A stretch of 15,905 nucleotides of DNA, from the NCBI GenBank assembly GCA_043421945.1, contig JBHOGO010000094.1:1-15905 (forward strand), read 5' to 3'. A program made the translations under genes and the position numbers. The notes beneath the pieces are model-generated. The model had not been told where the DNA came from. It saw only the letters and a list, made by a program, of their open reading frames with translations, and made no database searches. Position 1 is the first letter of the stretch, and the number at the start of each line of letters is the position of its first letter. This DNA is from Thaumasiovibrio sp043421945. Its GTDB lineage: Bacteria; Pseudomonadota; Gammaproteobacteria; Enterobacterales; Vibrionaceae. Of this stretch, positions 1-6,767 are shown in pieces.

Positions 1-101
1 TCGCCTATCTGGAGCGGGTCATACTAGCTGGAATTAAGGGCTTGAACAAAAATTAAACACTCATGCTCTTGCCCTGCAATAAACAGCACTAGAAAATGGT
101 G

Positions 102-1634
102 TTACAGATATTTTTCAATCGGTAATAACTGTAAGAAACGTGATTGAATTCGCTCCCAGCGCCCGGTATCTGGCTCACTGCTCCAGCTTTCAGAACCTGA
201 ATACCAGCGGACATCCCCTTCATAAAGATCAAGTTGCCAACTATGCTCTTCTGCCATTGCTTCTTCTATATCGTCGGCTAAGCCAGCAGCGAAGCGTTGA
301 TCCTCGATCAATAACACCGACTCTGTATTTAAGTAAGTAGAACGCAGATTAAAGTTGAACGACCCGATACCTGCGACGCGTCTATCAAAAACAGCCGTCT
401 TTGTATGCAGTCCATACGCAGCTTCAGGCGCACATTTTGAAGCATCTCTCGTTGATTGCAGGCATAAAGGGCTATCTGGCTTGACCTCAAACAACTCAAC
501 ACCATGCTCTAGCATACCTTCACGTCTACCCGCATAAGCTGAGTGATTGGTTAGCAGGTCGTTAGAAACCATGGAGTTTGTTAGTGCTTTAACTTCTACA
601 CCATTGTTGGTTAACACTTGCCACTCGTTTAGCTGGCTTCCATCAAAGACTAAGTACGCTGATTCTAACAACACTTGTTGTGTTGATTGTTTTGCCAGTG
701 CAGTCAACTGTTTCGCGGTCTCTTTCACTTCATCAGTATTACTGACATCATCTGGAATAGGCTGGTCATAAATATAATGGGCTTTTACCCAGCTCATCTC
801 AGCCATCACTGACTCTAGAAGGTTTTGTGCGGTATCATTATCTTCCGGTAATGGTGGGTAATCTTTATATTGAGGTGCATAGTATTGATACGATTCGCTC
901 AGCTCAGAAAATGGCGTTCCACCCAATAGCTCAACGGGGTATGACCAGCTACTGTCCCAATATTCACCAAAACCAGCTTGGATATTCAAAACAACAGCAC
1001 CCACCACTAAAGCATCACGATCTCGAAAGTTAATTTCGTCAGATAAGTCAAAGTACTCATCACCAATATTACGCCCACCAACGACTGCGAGTGCACCATC
1101 AACAATGAATGCCTTGTTATGCATGCGTCGATTTAGACGTGAAAAGTCCCCGAGAAAACTCAACCACTTTGCGACACCACTTCGTGATGGTGTTGGATTA
1201 AAAATACGTATTTCAATATTAGGGTGAGCATCGAGAGTGACTAGCAAGTCCTCCCTTTCATTTAAATTGATATCGTCCAGCATGACACGTACTTGCACAC
1301 CCCTGTCAGCTGCTGCGAACAATCGAGTCGCGAGATAGCCACCCGATTGATCTGAGTTCCAGATATAATATTGAATATCAATGCTCTGCTCTGCTGATTC
1401 CACCAGCGCTAAACGCTGAGCTAACGCATCCCAGCCTGTATCCTGTAATGCAACCCCACTTGTTTGCTCATTCGGTTGCAACAACCAATGACTATCAACA
1501 AGCTCAGACAGTGTGCTTTGGGACGGGGTATTCAATTGCTCTTTGGCATGTTCAATTTCTTCAGGGAGTGAGGAACAACCATTCATCAAGCAGATCAAAA
1601 ACAGAGTGGCAATAATGCGATGAATCACTGGCAT
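102..1634 (-). CDS. Phospholipase D superfamily lipoprotein (cardiolipin synthase ClsC-like)
   Basis: Predicted to transfer or hydrolyse phosphatidyl groups, as in ClsC/YmdC-type cardiolipin synthases, at the cell envelope. The 510-residue protein begins with a lipoprotein signal peptide: a hydrophobic stretch at 7-17 and a lipobox LMNGC with the lipidated Cys at 20. Two HKD motifs mark the two catalytic halves: HNKAFIVD (H172, K174, D179), followed by GGRN near 186-189, and HTKTAVFD (H410, K412, D417), followed by GSFN at 424-427. Both HKD motifs are intact, so it should be active. Start ATG at 1634 has AGGA about 9 nt upstream, and an extended -10 lies a further 60 nt upstream, so it is probably transcribed separately from the acetyltransferase 188 bp upstream. 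Length fits the family. What is inferred is the exact substrate; the superfamily also contains nucleases and phospholipases, but the lipoprotein signal favours lipid work. Confidence 0.9.
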   Translation of the reverse strand: MPVIHRIIATLFLICLMNGCSSLPEEIEHAKEQLNTPSQSTLSELVDSHWLLQPNEQTSGVALQDTGWDALAQRLALVESAEQSIDIQYYIWNSDQSGGYLATRLFAAADRGVQVRVMLDDINLNEREDLLVTLDAHPNIEIRIFNPTPSRSGVAKWLSFLGDFSRLNRRMHNKAFIVDGALAVVGGRNIGDEYFDLSDEINFRDRDALVVGAVVLNIQAGFGEYWDSSWSYPVELLGGTPFSELSESYQYYAPQYKDYPPLPEDNDTAQNLLESVMAEMSWVKAHYIYDQPIPDDVSNTDEVKETAKQLTALAKQSTQQVLLESAYLVFDGSQLNEWQVLTNNGVEVKALTNSMVSNDLLTNHSAYAGRREGMLEHGVELFEVKPDSPLCLQSTRDASKCAPEAAYGLHTKTAVFDRRVAGIGSFNFNLRSTYLNTESVLLIEDQRFAAGLADDIEEAMAEEHSWQLDLYEGDVRWYSGSESWSSEPDTGRWERIQSRFLQLLPIEKYL

Positions 1635-1707
1635 TTAATCGATTCCTATTTACGTCAGACAACCTGTTCAGGTTGAAGATAACGAATATCTTTCTCTTTA
1701 AGTAAAC

Positions 1708-1716
1708 AGTATACCA
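1708..1716 (-). promoter_or_regulatory. Extended -10 promoter for the phospholipase D lipoprotein gene
   Basis: Reading the minus strand, TGGTATACT matches the extended -10 pattern TGnTATAAT with one mismatch. There is no good -35 at 16-18 bp, as expected for extended -10 promoters. Transcription would start near 1701, giving a leader of about 66 nt, which includes a small palindrome CAACCTGTTCAGGTTG at 1660-1675. Consensus match only. Confidence 0.5.
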
Positions 1717-1822
1717 AAAACTCATTTCTATAACGGTATCTAATGTACATCCTGTCCTATGTAAGCAGGTGTAATAACGTCATTGTGCGGGAGTAACAAC
1801 AAAGATTCGTTATAAACCTAGG

Positions 1823-2299
1823 TTATAAAACAATCTCCATTTGAGATAACGGCCATTGAATACCATCAAATGTCTTAAACTTAGGCTCTTTGTCTACCTC
1901 GGTAAAGCCAATCGATCGATAGCAATAAGAAGCTGATACATTTTCCCTAAAAACAGCTAATGTGACAATCTGGTAACGGCTGCCTTGCTTTATTTTATCT
2001 ATCGATAGCTGGACGAGTTTTTTACCTAGCCCTTGACCACGATAGTGAGGTGAGATGGCTACGCGGCACAAGCGCATTTCATTTTGGCTGACAACTTGAA
2101 ACTCGATGAAGCCCTGCACATCTTTTCCATCGACAAGTACAAAGAACTCAATACCAGAAAGGGTACTACGGCGAAAAACCGCTTCAGGGTCAAGAGGCCA
2201 GCCAAACATATGCCCACCCCATAGAAGTGCTTCATGCTTTGTTGAAAACCACCCGCAAACTTCATTCGCCATATCAGAATTGAATTCGCTTAACGCCAT
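1823..2299 (-). CDS. GNAT family N-acetyltransferase
   Basis: Acetyl-CoA-dependent N-acetyltransferase of unknown substrate, cytosolic. With the start chosen here it has 158 residues. Motif A is clear at about 77-96, including the acetyl-CoA pyrophosphate loop R-G-Q-G-L-G at 87-92. A motif B region follows at about 112-132, ending in the usual Tyr-x-x-x-GF pattern (CYRSIGF). An in-frame start at 2344 would add 15 residues and overlap the upstream gene. I prefer ATG 2299 because GGGGTG sits about 5 nt before it. The upstream deaminase-like gene ends 26 nt away on the same strand, so the two probably share a transcript. The stop codon lies in a near-palindrome around CCTAGG (1810-1828). Family assignment is firm; substrate cannot be told. 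Confidence 0.85.
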   Translation of the reverse strand: MALSEFNSDMANEVCGWFSTKHEALLWGGHMFGWPLDPEAVFRRSTLSGIEFFVLVDGKDVQGFIEFQVVSQNEMRLCRVAISPHYRGQGLGKKLVQLSIDKIKQGSRYQIVTLAVFRENVSASYCYRSIGFTEVDKEPKFKTFDGIQWPLSQMEIVL

Positions 2300-2325
2300 T
2301 GAACACCCCATGTTGACATGCCTTA

Positions 2326-2717
2326 TTATGTGTTGCCCCACCAATAGGGCATTAATTTTTTGAGTTTAACGGTCGCCCCATCAAAACCAGTCAATACCTC
2401 TAACTCAGCGTTATCAGGGTGGAGTTGCATCAACAATTCTTGGCATGCACCACATGGAAGAATAAGATCACCCCCTTTGATACACACAAGCTTTGTAATA
2501 TGGCTCTCACCTTCAGTGATCATTGTGCCAATCGCATTTCGTTCGGTACAAATACCTAGCGAACAAGAAGTATCAATACAAACGCCGCTAAATAGCTGAC
2601 CAGAAGAGGTTTCAATAGCCGCGGACACCTGCCCAAAACTTATTTTCCTGTAAACGTTTGGGCTCTCAATTTAGACTGAGCTAAAACGACTAATTGATCA
2701 AACAATGTGTACTCCAC
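2326..2717 (-). pseudogene. Cytidine deaminase-like gene split by a one-base frameshift
   Basis: The intact C-terminal 100 codons (2628 down to 2326) carry the zinc and catalytic motifs of the cytidine deaminase superfamily: CTER (Cys ligand and catalytic Glu) and PCGAC (two Cys ligands), then a Pro-Tyr-Trp-Trp end. The missing N-terminus lies just upstream in another frame: from GTG 2717, or more likely TTG 2705 (GGAG 6 nt before it), it reads to TFTGK and stops at TAA 2642-2640. Shifting by one base at the AAAA run 2643-2646 joins TFTGK to ISFGQV and gives a continuous protein of about 130 residues, the usual length. One lost A in a run of five explains this. Possible causes are a real mutation, a sequencing error or -1 ribosomal frameshifting. 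Without the fix, the remaining frame has only a GTG inside a conserved strand as start. Cytidine is the family substrate; blasticidin-S-type deaminases are a related alternative. Confidence 0.75.
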
Positions 2718-2752
2718 AAGTTATATGTCGTTGCTGTAGACACTATTGAAAA

Positions 2753-3226
2753 TTATACCGACAAGTACACCGCTAACCCTACCCATATGACAAAGACAGT
2801 CATTGGAAATAAATGCAGCACTCTAGAGTGTTTAAACGGTAAAAAACCACGTTGATTAGATGCGTTTTTTATAAACTGAAAAGTAATACTTTCACGCTGT
2901 TCAAGGTTTGATAAGAATGCTTTCTCTATTTCTTTACACTCACTGTCATATTTTTGCATATGCTTAAAGTCTTCATAGCCAAGAATGGTCCAAACGACAG
3001 CGGTTAACGCTACAATAATAGTCACAACGCTGTACCACGAACTCTCCTCCGCTTTCACTAAATTGGAGAAAACAAATGCAAATGCACCTAAATGCAGGGT
3101 TAAAAACCAATTGAAGCGATTCCATACCCGAGTGGAAAAATCACTAAGGGCTTTCATTCTCACATCATAATATTGAATAAGATCGTTAAACGAATTCTTA
3201 ACTTGGAACTCATGCTGAGTGGTCAT
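2753..3226 (-). CDS. Small membrane protein with three predicted transmembrane helices, function unknown
   Basis: I do not recognise a family with confidence. The 157-residue protein has hydrophobic segments at about 38-57, 65-84 and 137-156. Between the second and third lies a charged, probably helical stretch (85-125) with many Lys and Glu, likely cytoplasmic or periplasmic depending on topology. The N-terminal 35 residues are soluble and amphipathic. The start at 3226 is supported by GGAG 7 nt upstream. The stop is only about 35 nt before the broken deaminase gene on the same strand, so it probably heads a three-gene transcript with that gene and the acetyltransferase. The Trp/Asn-rich segment before the first helix vaguely recalls RipA-like small membrane proteins, but that is a weak impression. 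Confidence 0.75.
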   Translation of the reverse strand: MTTQHEFQVKNSFNDLIQYYDVRMKALSDFSTRVWNRFNWFLTLHLGAFAFVFSNLVKAEESSWYSVVTIIVALTAVVWTILGYEDFKHMQKYDSECKEIEKAFLSNLEQRESITFQFIKNASNQRGFLPFKHSRVLHLFPMTVFVIWVGLAVYLSV

Positions 3227-3510
3227 CCACTTTCTCCATTTTAATCACGTCCCGCTAAGTAATGGGCGAGCATATTTGCTGATGTTAAACACTTATTCGT
3301 TGTGACTCAAGGCGCTTTCATTCCTATGTATCGTTAACTGATTCATTCTAACTGAGAGGCAATTATTAACGTTTAAATACTCCAGGTGGAGCTACTTCCT
3401 AAGTACATACCGGGATTTATCATAGTAAGTAACTAATTGATAACAGATAGTCGTATCGTCATCATATTTCGCTTAAAATGCTCGCAGATTTCGATTAGTA
3501 GGAAAATAAA

Positions 3511-4320
3511 ATGTATCGTTTAATCGCACTGGATATGGATGGCACTGTTCTCAATAGCCAACATCAGATTAGCGCAGAGAATAAAGCGGCCATTCAAAAG
3601 GCTCGTGATAACGGCGTGTATGTAGTATTGGCATCTGGACGTCCTCCAGAAGGGCTTCACCAGTACCTTGAAGAACTCGGCATGTCGACTGAGCACGATT
3701 ACGTGTTGCCATACAATGGCGGGCAAGTTCGACATATACAAACCAATGACATTATTCGTGCTTATGCATTAACGAAAGAAGATGCTTGCGGTTTAGCGGG
3801 TATCGCGCGAGATTTGAATCTCAATATCCACGCCTTTAGCAAAGAGCATGGCTTAATCACGCCGAGCAACAACCACTATACCGACGTTGAAGCGAAGTTA
3901 AATAACATGCCTATCACTGTGATGAATTTCGAAGATCTTGCTGACGACGACATCATCCAAAAAGTCATGTTTATCGATGATGAGAGCATTCTCTCCCCTG
4001 CTATCGAAAAAATGCCAGCAGAACTCTACGAGCAATATACTGTCGTTCGTAGTGCGCCATTCTTTTTAGAAATACTGCACAATAAAACCAATAAAGGCCT
4101 TGGTGTTGCCTCCCTAGCAGAACATTTAGGTATTCAACAATCTGAAGTCATTTGTATGGGCGATGCGGGAAATGATCTCCACATGCTTCAATATGCCGGT
4201 CTAGGTATCGCCATGGAAAATGCGAGTGAAGAATTAAAGGCACACGCCCAGTTCATTACGAAAAGCAATGATGAGCATGGTGTCGCTCACGCTATCGAGC
4301 AGTTTGTACTTAATCAGTAA
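3511..4320 (+). CDS. yidA: HAD superfamily (Cof-type) sugar-phosphate phosphatase, YidA-like
   Basis: Phosphatase that removes phosphate from small phosphorylated metabolites, typically sugar phosphates, in the cytosol with Mg2+. All HAD motifs are visible in the 269 residues: motif I DMDGT (nucleophile D8, acid/base D10), motif II Ser in LASGRP (S42), motif III Lys near 195 (NKGLG) and motif IV GDAGND (D218, D222). The inserted cap between about 85 and 190 is the C2 type of the Cof subfamily. Length and the sequence SAPFFLEIL before the motif III Lys resemble E. coli YidA (270 residues) closely. Start ATG 3511 has AGGA 7 nt upstream. It stands alone, in convergent orientation to the DUF2750-type gene, with a shared terminator. 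The YidA name rests on recalled similarity; other Cof paralogues are the alternative. Confidence 0.9.
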   Translation: MYRLIALDMDGTVLNSQHQISAENKAAIQKARDNGVYVVLASGRPPEGLHQYLEELGMSTEHDYVLPYNGGQVRHIQTNDIIRAYALTKEDACGLAGIARDLNLNIHAFSKEHGLITPSNNHYTDVEAKLNNMPITVMNFEDLADDDIIQKVMFIDDESILSPAIEKMPAELYEQYTVVRSAPFFLEILHNKTNKGLGVASLAEHLGIQQSEVICMGDAGNDLHMLQYAGLGIAMENASEELKAHAQFITKSNDEHGVAHAIEQFVLNQ

Positions 4321-4359
4321 TGTTCAAACGTTGCTCAAGGCAATCTTTCAAACAAATAA

Positions 4360-4386
4360 AAAGAGGGCGAATTAATCGCCCTCTTT
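4360..4386. terminator. Bidirectional intrinsic terminator between yidA-like and DUF2750-type genes
   Basis: A perfect 11-bp stem, AAAGAGGGCGA (4360-4370) against TCGCCCTCTTT (4376-4386), with a 5-nt loop ATTAA. On the minus strand the stem runs into a T-rich tract (TTTTTATTTG), a good terminator for the 5097-4460 gene pair. On the plus strand the tail is CTTTCTCTTC, weaker but U-rich, serving the phosphatase gene. Confidence 0.85.
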
Positions 4387-4459
4387 CTCTTCGAAGCATA
4401 AATGCAATCTATCTCATTTTCTACAGGCTATACCTGCGAACAACGACTGCCTAAAGGCT

Positions 4460-4813
4460 TTATAGATAACCTTTTGCTACATCACTTGGCTCGCTTTCTT
4501 TACCAGATAGCTCTGCATTCCAGTTCAAGCCAATAAGTACGCCGTCTTCAGAAAGGGTAATCATCCAGTCTTCAACGAAAACGTCTAGAGGAATTTCTGT
4601 TGGTGTAAACTCAGCCCACTCATCAGCACAGTGCTCCTGTGCATCAGCTTTATTTGACCAAAATGGCATGACTTCACTTTCTTCGAACTCGCTTGAGTCT
4701 ACTGAAAGCCAGCCCTCTTCTTCATTACACAAACCCCAAACGGTTTTAGTCTCTTGAGTTTCTGCAAAAAACAGCTCAACGTTCTTTTCTAGATCTGCCG
4801 TAAGTTTTGACAT
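4460..4813 (-). CDS. DUF2750 domain-containing protein
   Basis: Small, acidic, cytosolic protein of unknown function, 117 residues. The pattern of conserved aromatics fits my memory of DUF2750: WGLCNEEEGWLS near 26-37, MPFW near 49-52, a C-A-D-E-W element near 62-66, and a C-terminal half containing a W-M-I-T-L run followed by Asp-Gly and GLNWN. No signal peptide or membrane helix. Start ATG 4813 has GAGAG about 8 nt upstream. It lies 38 nt downstream of the DUF2960-type gene on the same strand and just before a strong terminator, so the two probably form a bicistronic unit. Domain assignment is by recalled pattern only. Confidence 0.8.
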   Translation of the reverse strand: MSKLTADLEKNVELFFAETQETKTVWGLCNEEEGWLSVDSSEFEESEVMPFWSNKADAQEHCADEWAEFTPTEIPLDVFVEDWMITLSEDGVLIGLNWNAELSGKESEPSDVAKGYL

Positions 4814-4851
4814 GATATGCTCTCGTTTGAATTTATCGCAATGGATATAAG

Positions 4852-5097
4852 TTACTTTTCTTTAGGCGCTAAGGTTATTTGAGAAAACCCTAATTCGCTG
4901 AAAAAGTTATCACGGTAGTTACGAACCGCTTTCGCGTCTCTGGTTACCATTTCAATCTGCTGTTCCATTTTTAGAAACTCGCTAATATCGATCCCTTCCG
5001 CTTCTGCTGCAGCTTCTTGGATATTGCGATGCTGCTGATAGCTAAATGGAACTGATTTTGTTTCGTCGTTGTAGGTATACACCAATGTACGCGCCAT
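4852..5097 (-). CDS. DUF2960-type small protein
   Basis: An 81-residue soluble protein with no known activity. It opens with MARTLVYTYND, continues through a helical QQHRNIQEAAAEAEGID segment and a Lys/Arg/Asp-rich helix around 40-65. This resembles the DUF2960 family found in Vibrio and relatives, from memory. Start ATG 5097 is well supported by AGAAGG about 6 nt upstream. It is the first gene of a likely two-gene transcript with the DUF2750-type gene, and it diverges from the membrane protein gene at 5383. I found no convincing -35/-10 pair for it in the divergent region. Confidence 0.75.
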   Translation of the reverse strand: MARTLVYTYNDETKSVPFSYQQHRNIQEAAAEAEGIDISEFLKMEQQIEMVTRDAKAVRNYRDNFFSELGFSQITLAPKEK

Positions 5098-5216
5098 GTT
5101 TTACCTTCTCTATGGTGCTAACTCTTGCCGTTAGTTTACACCGAGCGTGACAAAATCACCCCTTGTTTTTCGACTACACGGTGGCTTTTCCTGTTCTCCG
5201 ACAATTTTCCCCATAC

Positions 5217-5239
5217 TTATACACAGAATCAGTGGATAA
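5217..5239. promoter_or_regulatory. Inverted pair of DnaA-box-like 9-mers
   Basis: TTATACACA (5217-5225) matches the relaxed DnaA box TTWTNCACA. Six bases later GTGGATAA (5232-5239) is the reverse complement of TTATCCAC, the first eight bases of the consensus box. The two face each other in the divergent intergenic region. There is no AT-rich unwinding element or box cluster, so I do not call an origin. Regulation of a flanking gene by DnaA, or chance, are both possible. Confidence 0.4.
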
Positions 5240-5350
5240 CTTTACAAGTAGATGAAGGTAACATGTCTTGCATATTACGCTGCATCGTTCAAATAACAGA
5301 CAATCAAACCTGTTTTCAATGAATTACATGGTGACAGTTAACGATATGCC

Positions 5351-5356
5351 TATAAT
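5351..5356 (+). promoter_or_regulatory. Perfect -10 hexamer upstream of the four-helix membrane protein gene
   Basis: TATAAT lies 26 nt before the proposed TTG start, which would give a leader of about 20 nt. The best -35-like element, GTGACA at 5331-5336, is only 14 bp away, too short for a normal sigma-70 spacer, so the promoter may depend on an activator or be coincidental. Confidence 0.4.
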
Positions 5357-5382
5357 GAGCCGTTCGTATAAAGAGGCTCTCT

Positions 5383-6594
5383 TTGCCGTTTAGACATAAA
5401 ATGACCAACACCATGCCCAATTCAAACTACACAGCTCGACGTCCAAAAGGACACCTTGCCCTTTTTACTGCATTTAGCTTTACGGGCGCATCCATTCTAG
5501 CGTCGATCATATTTTCCTTATTACTCTTCCTTTCTCTTGATGATAATTTAGGAATGAAACTGCTTTTTGGTGGCCTTGCTGTCATTTTTGAGCTGGGTAA
5601 ATTCTTTGCGTGGTATGAGTTTGGTGAACGCAGCTCTCACAAAAACCACTCTGGTGCCTGTGTTGCCCTCGTTTTCTATGCTGTATTAGCCGCCATCTCG
5701 ATTGGCGGCAGTATTGGTGGTATCAACAGTGCAACGAATACCATCACGCAACAAGCGAGTATTGAAACGAACCGAACGAGCAGTTATAACCTTCAAATCA
5801 AAGCGCTTGACGATCAAATCGCATTGAACAACCAAGCCGCTCAACGTTACATCGAACTCGATCGACTCGCGACAGGGCTTTCTCGTATTCAAGATGAAAA
5901 CCAATCTCTTCAAGCACAAATCATGGCACTGTCTATCGAAAGAGATGCCCTGCCTGCGACAAGACAAGGCTCAGTACTTGGCCTCATAGAAGGCTTAGCG
6001 ACCAGTTTAAATGTATCGGCTGAAGCCGCCAAATTGGGCTTAGTCGTCTTTCTTTCTGTTCTTTTAGACCTCTTTGCCGCTTTCTTTATTAGCCTGCTTG
6101 GTGAAGAGTTGCGCTTCCGTCATGCTATACAACGTCAAACCAAACCCGTTGTGCCGTCCACAACAGACATCGACACCACAAAATCTATCGATACCCCAGA
6201 AGCTGGCACCACAGAAGCGATGCAGCATGATCTCTCTGGTACGCACCAGCAGCCAGAGCCTAAACAAACAGTGACACCAAATTACGACAGTTCAGGACAA
6301 GCATTGGGGCATCACCCCAAGATCAACATCTCTGGAGACTCTTTTCAATCTACCCATGATGACGGAGTTTCCGTAGCCGACGAAGAACTTGTCGACATTC
6401 AGCCTCAATACGACGGTATCTTAAAGAAAGTGTCAGATAAAATGCAAAGCGGTGAGATCCCATGCCAAAAGAAAGCAGTCATTCATCATTTTTCGCTATC
6501 ACAAGATCAGGTCGATCGAATGTTTGAACAGTTTTTGAATGATGGATGGGTTGCTCGTAAACCAAACCATCACTATGTTTGGTTGAATACCTAG
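5383..6594 (+). CDS. Unrecognised polytopic membrane protein with coiled coil and C-terminal winged-helix-like domain
   Basis: I do not recognise this 403-residue protein. Visible parts: a basic N-terminus; predicted membrane helices at about 29-51, 57-78, 91-113 and 217-240; a 100-residue Gln/Leu/Asn-rich coiled-coil-like stretch between helices 3 and 4 (about 125-195); a Thr/Pro-rich linker (250-335); and a compact C-terminal domain (about 340-402) shaped helix-helix-helix-wing, ending in HHYVWLN. Positive charges at 17-23 and 245-254 suggest both ends are cytoplasmic, which puts the coiled coil in the periplasm and the winged helix inside. It could be a membrane-anchored sensor or regulator, or a protein tethering DNA or partners to the membrane. 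TTG 5383 has GAGG 6 nt upstream; ATG 5401 and 5413 lack one. It diverges from the DUF2960-type gene and ends at a convergent terminator. Confidence 0.7.
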   Translation: MPFRHKMTNTMPNSNYTARRPKGHLALFTAFSFTGASILASIIFSLLLFLSLDDNLGMKLLFGGLAVIFELGKFFAWYEFGERSSHKNHSGACVALVFYAVLAAISIGGSIGGINSATNTITQQASIETNRTSSYNLQIKALDDQIALNNQAAQRYIELDRLATGLSRIQDENQSLQAQIMALSIERDALPATRQGSVLGLIEGLATSLNVSAEAAKLGLVVFLSVLLDLFAAFFISLLGEELRFRHAIQRQTKPVVPSTTDIDTTKSIDTPEAGTTEAMQHDLSGTHQQPEPKQTVTPNYDSSGQALGHHPKINISGDSFQSTHDDGVSVADEELVDIQPQYDGILKKVSDKMQSGEIPCQKKAVIHHFSLSQDQVDRMFEQFLNDGWVARKPNHHYVWLNT

Positions 6595-6677
6595 ACGCTT
6601 GCTTGAAAACCTAGCTTCAAATTACTTTTCGTCCGATATTAAACAAAGCTGAAGACAGTTTAGGGTGTCACAAGATA

Positions 6678-6716
6678 GTGAAGAGCAGCGACTTACATTG
6701 CTGCTCTCTCACTTTT
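6678..6716. terminator. Probable bidirectional terminator between the membrane protein gene and hppD
   Basis: An 8-bp core stem AGAGCAGC (6682-6689) with GCTGCTCT (6700-6707), extended outward by GTGA/TCAC around a small bulge. The plus side is followed by a short TTTT run at 6713-6716. Both flanking genes read toward it. The minus side lacks a clear U-run. Confidence 0.65.
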
Positions 6717-6767
6717 AGCCAATCTATTGTGCGCTTTTTGACCTCGCCATCGCACTAGCATGTATTG

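Noticed and set aside
1..101. Imperfect inverted repeat GGGCTTGAACA...TGCTCTTGCCC downstream of the phospholipase D gene
   Set aside because: Arms match at 8 of 11 positions with a long loop and no U-run, too weak to call a terminator.
1810..1828. Near-palindrome around CCTAGG at the acetyltransferase stop codon
   Set aside because: It is AT-rich with almost no loop, so a poor hairpin or terminator, and no protein is known to me to bind such a site.
1700..3510. Integron gene cassettes with attC/VCR sites
   Set aside because: The gene types fit, but I found no RYYYAAC/GTTRRRY core pairs or VCR-like imperfect palindromes at the gene boundaries.
5263..5322. 19-codon frame starting ATG after GAAGG in the divergent region
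   Set aside because: Too short, with weak 4-nt spacing and no terminator or protein-like pattern.
5098..5382. Replication origin suggested by DnaA-box-like sites
   Set aside because: Only two sites, no cluster, no AT-rich unwinding element, and no replication genes nearby.
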